From Myxococcales bacterium (GTDB lineage Bacteria; Myxococcota_A; Polyangia; Polyangiales; Houyiibacteriaceae): 64,000 nucleotides of DNA. Location: positions 69,995 to 133,994 of the forward strand of contig JAOTYL010000013.1 of NCBI GenBank assembly GCA_029861865.1, written 5' to 3'. Below the pieces are notes generated by a model, which did not search any database, had not been told where the DNA came from, and saw nothing but the letters and a program-made list of their open reading frames with translations. This document shows positions 63,650 through 64,000 of the stretch, in pieces. How positions within the stretch are numbered: the stretch's first letter is position 1; the number at the start of each line of letters is the position of its first letter. A program made the translations under genes and the position numbers.

Positions 63650-64000
63650 CCCTGCGGCACTTCCTGACAATCTCGGACCTCACCTACGATGAGCTCATTC
63701 GACTGCTCGATCGTGCTTCCGCGCTCAAGGCACTCCGCGGTGCACCTGAGCACCCTAAACCACTCGACGGCAAAACCGTCGCGCTCGTTTTCGAGAAAGC
63801 GTCCACTCGGACCCGGTTGTCTCTCGAGGTGGGGATCAACGAGCTGGGTGCGAGCCCGGTGACTCTGATTTCCAAGGATACTCAGCTTGTCCGCGGTGAG
63901 CCGATCGAAGACACCGCTCGAATGCTGAGCAGCTATGTCCATGCCGTCGTCTACCGAACCTTTGGTCATGATCGGCTCGAAAGGCTCGCGCAGAGCTCGA
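63646..64000 (+). CDS. argF: Ornithine carbamoyltransferase, cut by the window edge
   Basis: 118 codons of the N-terminus are present: MTLRHFLTISDLTYDELIRL, then VALVFEKASTRTRLSLEVGI, the carbamoyl-phosphate-binding STRTR motif, and LISKDTQLVRGEPIEDTARM. It makes citrulline from ornithine and carbamoyl phosphate. It overlaps argD by 4 bp, so the cluster is one operon. The ornithine-binding half is beyond the window. Confidence 0.95.
   Translation, partial: MTLRHFLTISDLTYDELIRLLDRASALKALRGAPEHPKPLDGKTVALVFEKASTRTRLSLEVGINELGASPVTLISKDTQLVRGEPIEDTARMLSSYVHAVVYRTFGHDRLERLAQSS

Overview
The window looks like a high-GC chromosome segment from a member of the Myxococcota (deltaproteobacteria-like). 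Pointers are Cys-rich lipoproteins with Asp/Gly/Ala-rich linkers, a large hybrid histidine kinase, a serine/threonine kinase fused to a sigma-factor-like domain, and a housekeeping block dprA-topA-trmFO-xerC-hslV-hslU-argB-argD-argF. Nothing assigns it to a genus; the phylum is an inference.

Layout. 1-5.4 kb: a secreted protein running off the left edge, an Lgt-like transferase, a two-gene unit (orphan response regulator plus CPBP intramembrane protease) and a metallopeptidase-like lipoprotein. The two intergenic regions here carry the same helically phased ATGAA repeat array (6 and 4 units, exact 10-bp period), so these genes may form one regulon. 5.4-29.5 kb: a core-like region with nitronate monooxygenase-like oxidoreductase, a TPR membrane protein, a eukaryote-like steroid 5-alpha-reductase homologue, a cyclic phosphodiesterase, a BON protein plus a coiled-coil/HhH membrane protein, the hybrid kinase, ligA, an aminotransferase, a double ACT protein, a PhaC-like hydrolase fused to a FATP-like synthetase, the sigma-like/kinase fusion, an SLC13 transporter and an L,D-transpeptidase lipoprotein.

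29.5-51.5 kb is an accessory region. It opens with about 1.2 kb of hairpin-rich non-coding DNA, a phage-type tyrosine integrase with an excisionase, and a second hairpin field containing a 75-bp attC-like dyad. A 10-kb operon for a universal stress protein and a giant cyclic beta-1,2-glucan synthase lies between two same-orientation remnants of one IS. Then come broken genes (acyl-CoA synthetase, CDF transporter, Kef-type C-terminus), an intact Ca2+/H+ (or Na+) exchanger, more IS ends and a decayed recombinase. A 155-bp repeat family (copies at 46.6, 48.5 and, shorter, 51.4 kb) follows small gene modules on their 3' side and divides the right part into cassette-like blocks: metallopeptidase-like plus TPR; dehydrogenase plus VOC plus unknown. 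A TPP enzyme follows the last repeat.

53.4-64 kb is a tightly packed housekeeping run, all on the + strand: DNA uptake/processing, topoisomerase I, tRNA methylation, dimer resolution, HslVU protease, then arginine biosynthesis, with argF cut by the right edge.

No rRNA, convincing tRNA or CRISPR array was seen. The best candidates for something undescribed are the phased operator arrays with the orphan regulator, the cassette-like repeat family with the structured DNA around the integrase, and the sigma-like/kinase fusion.
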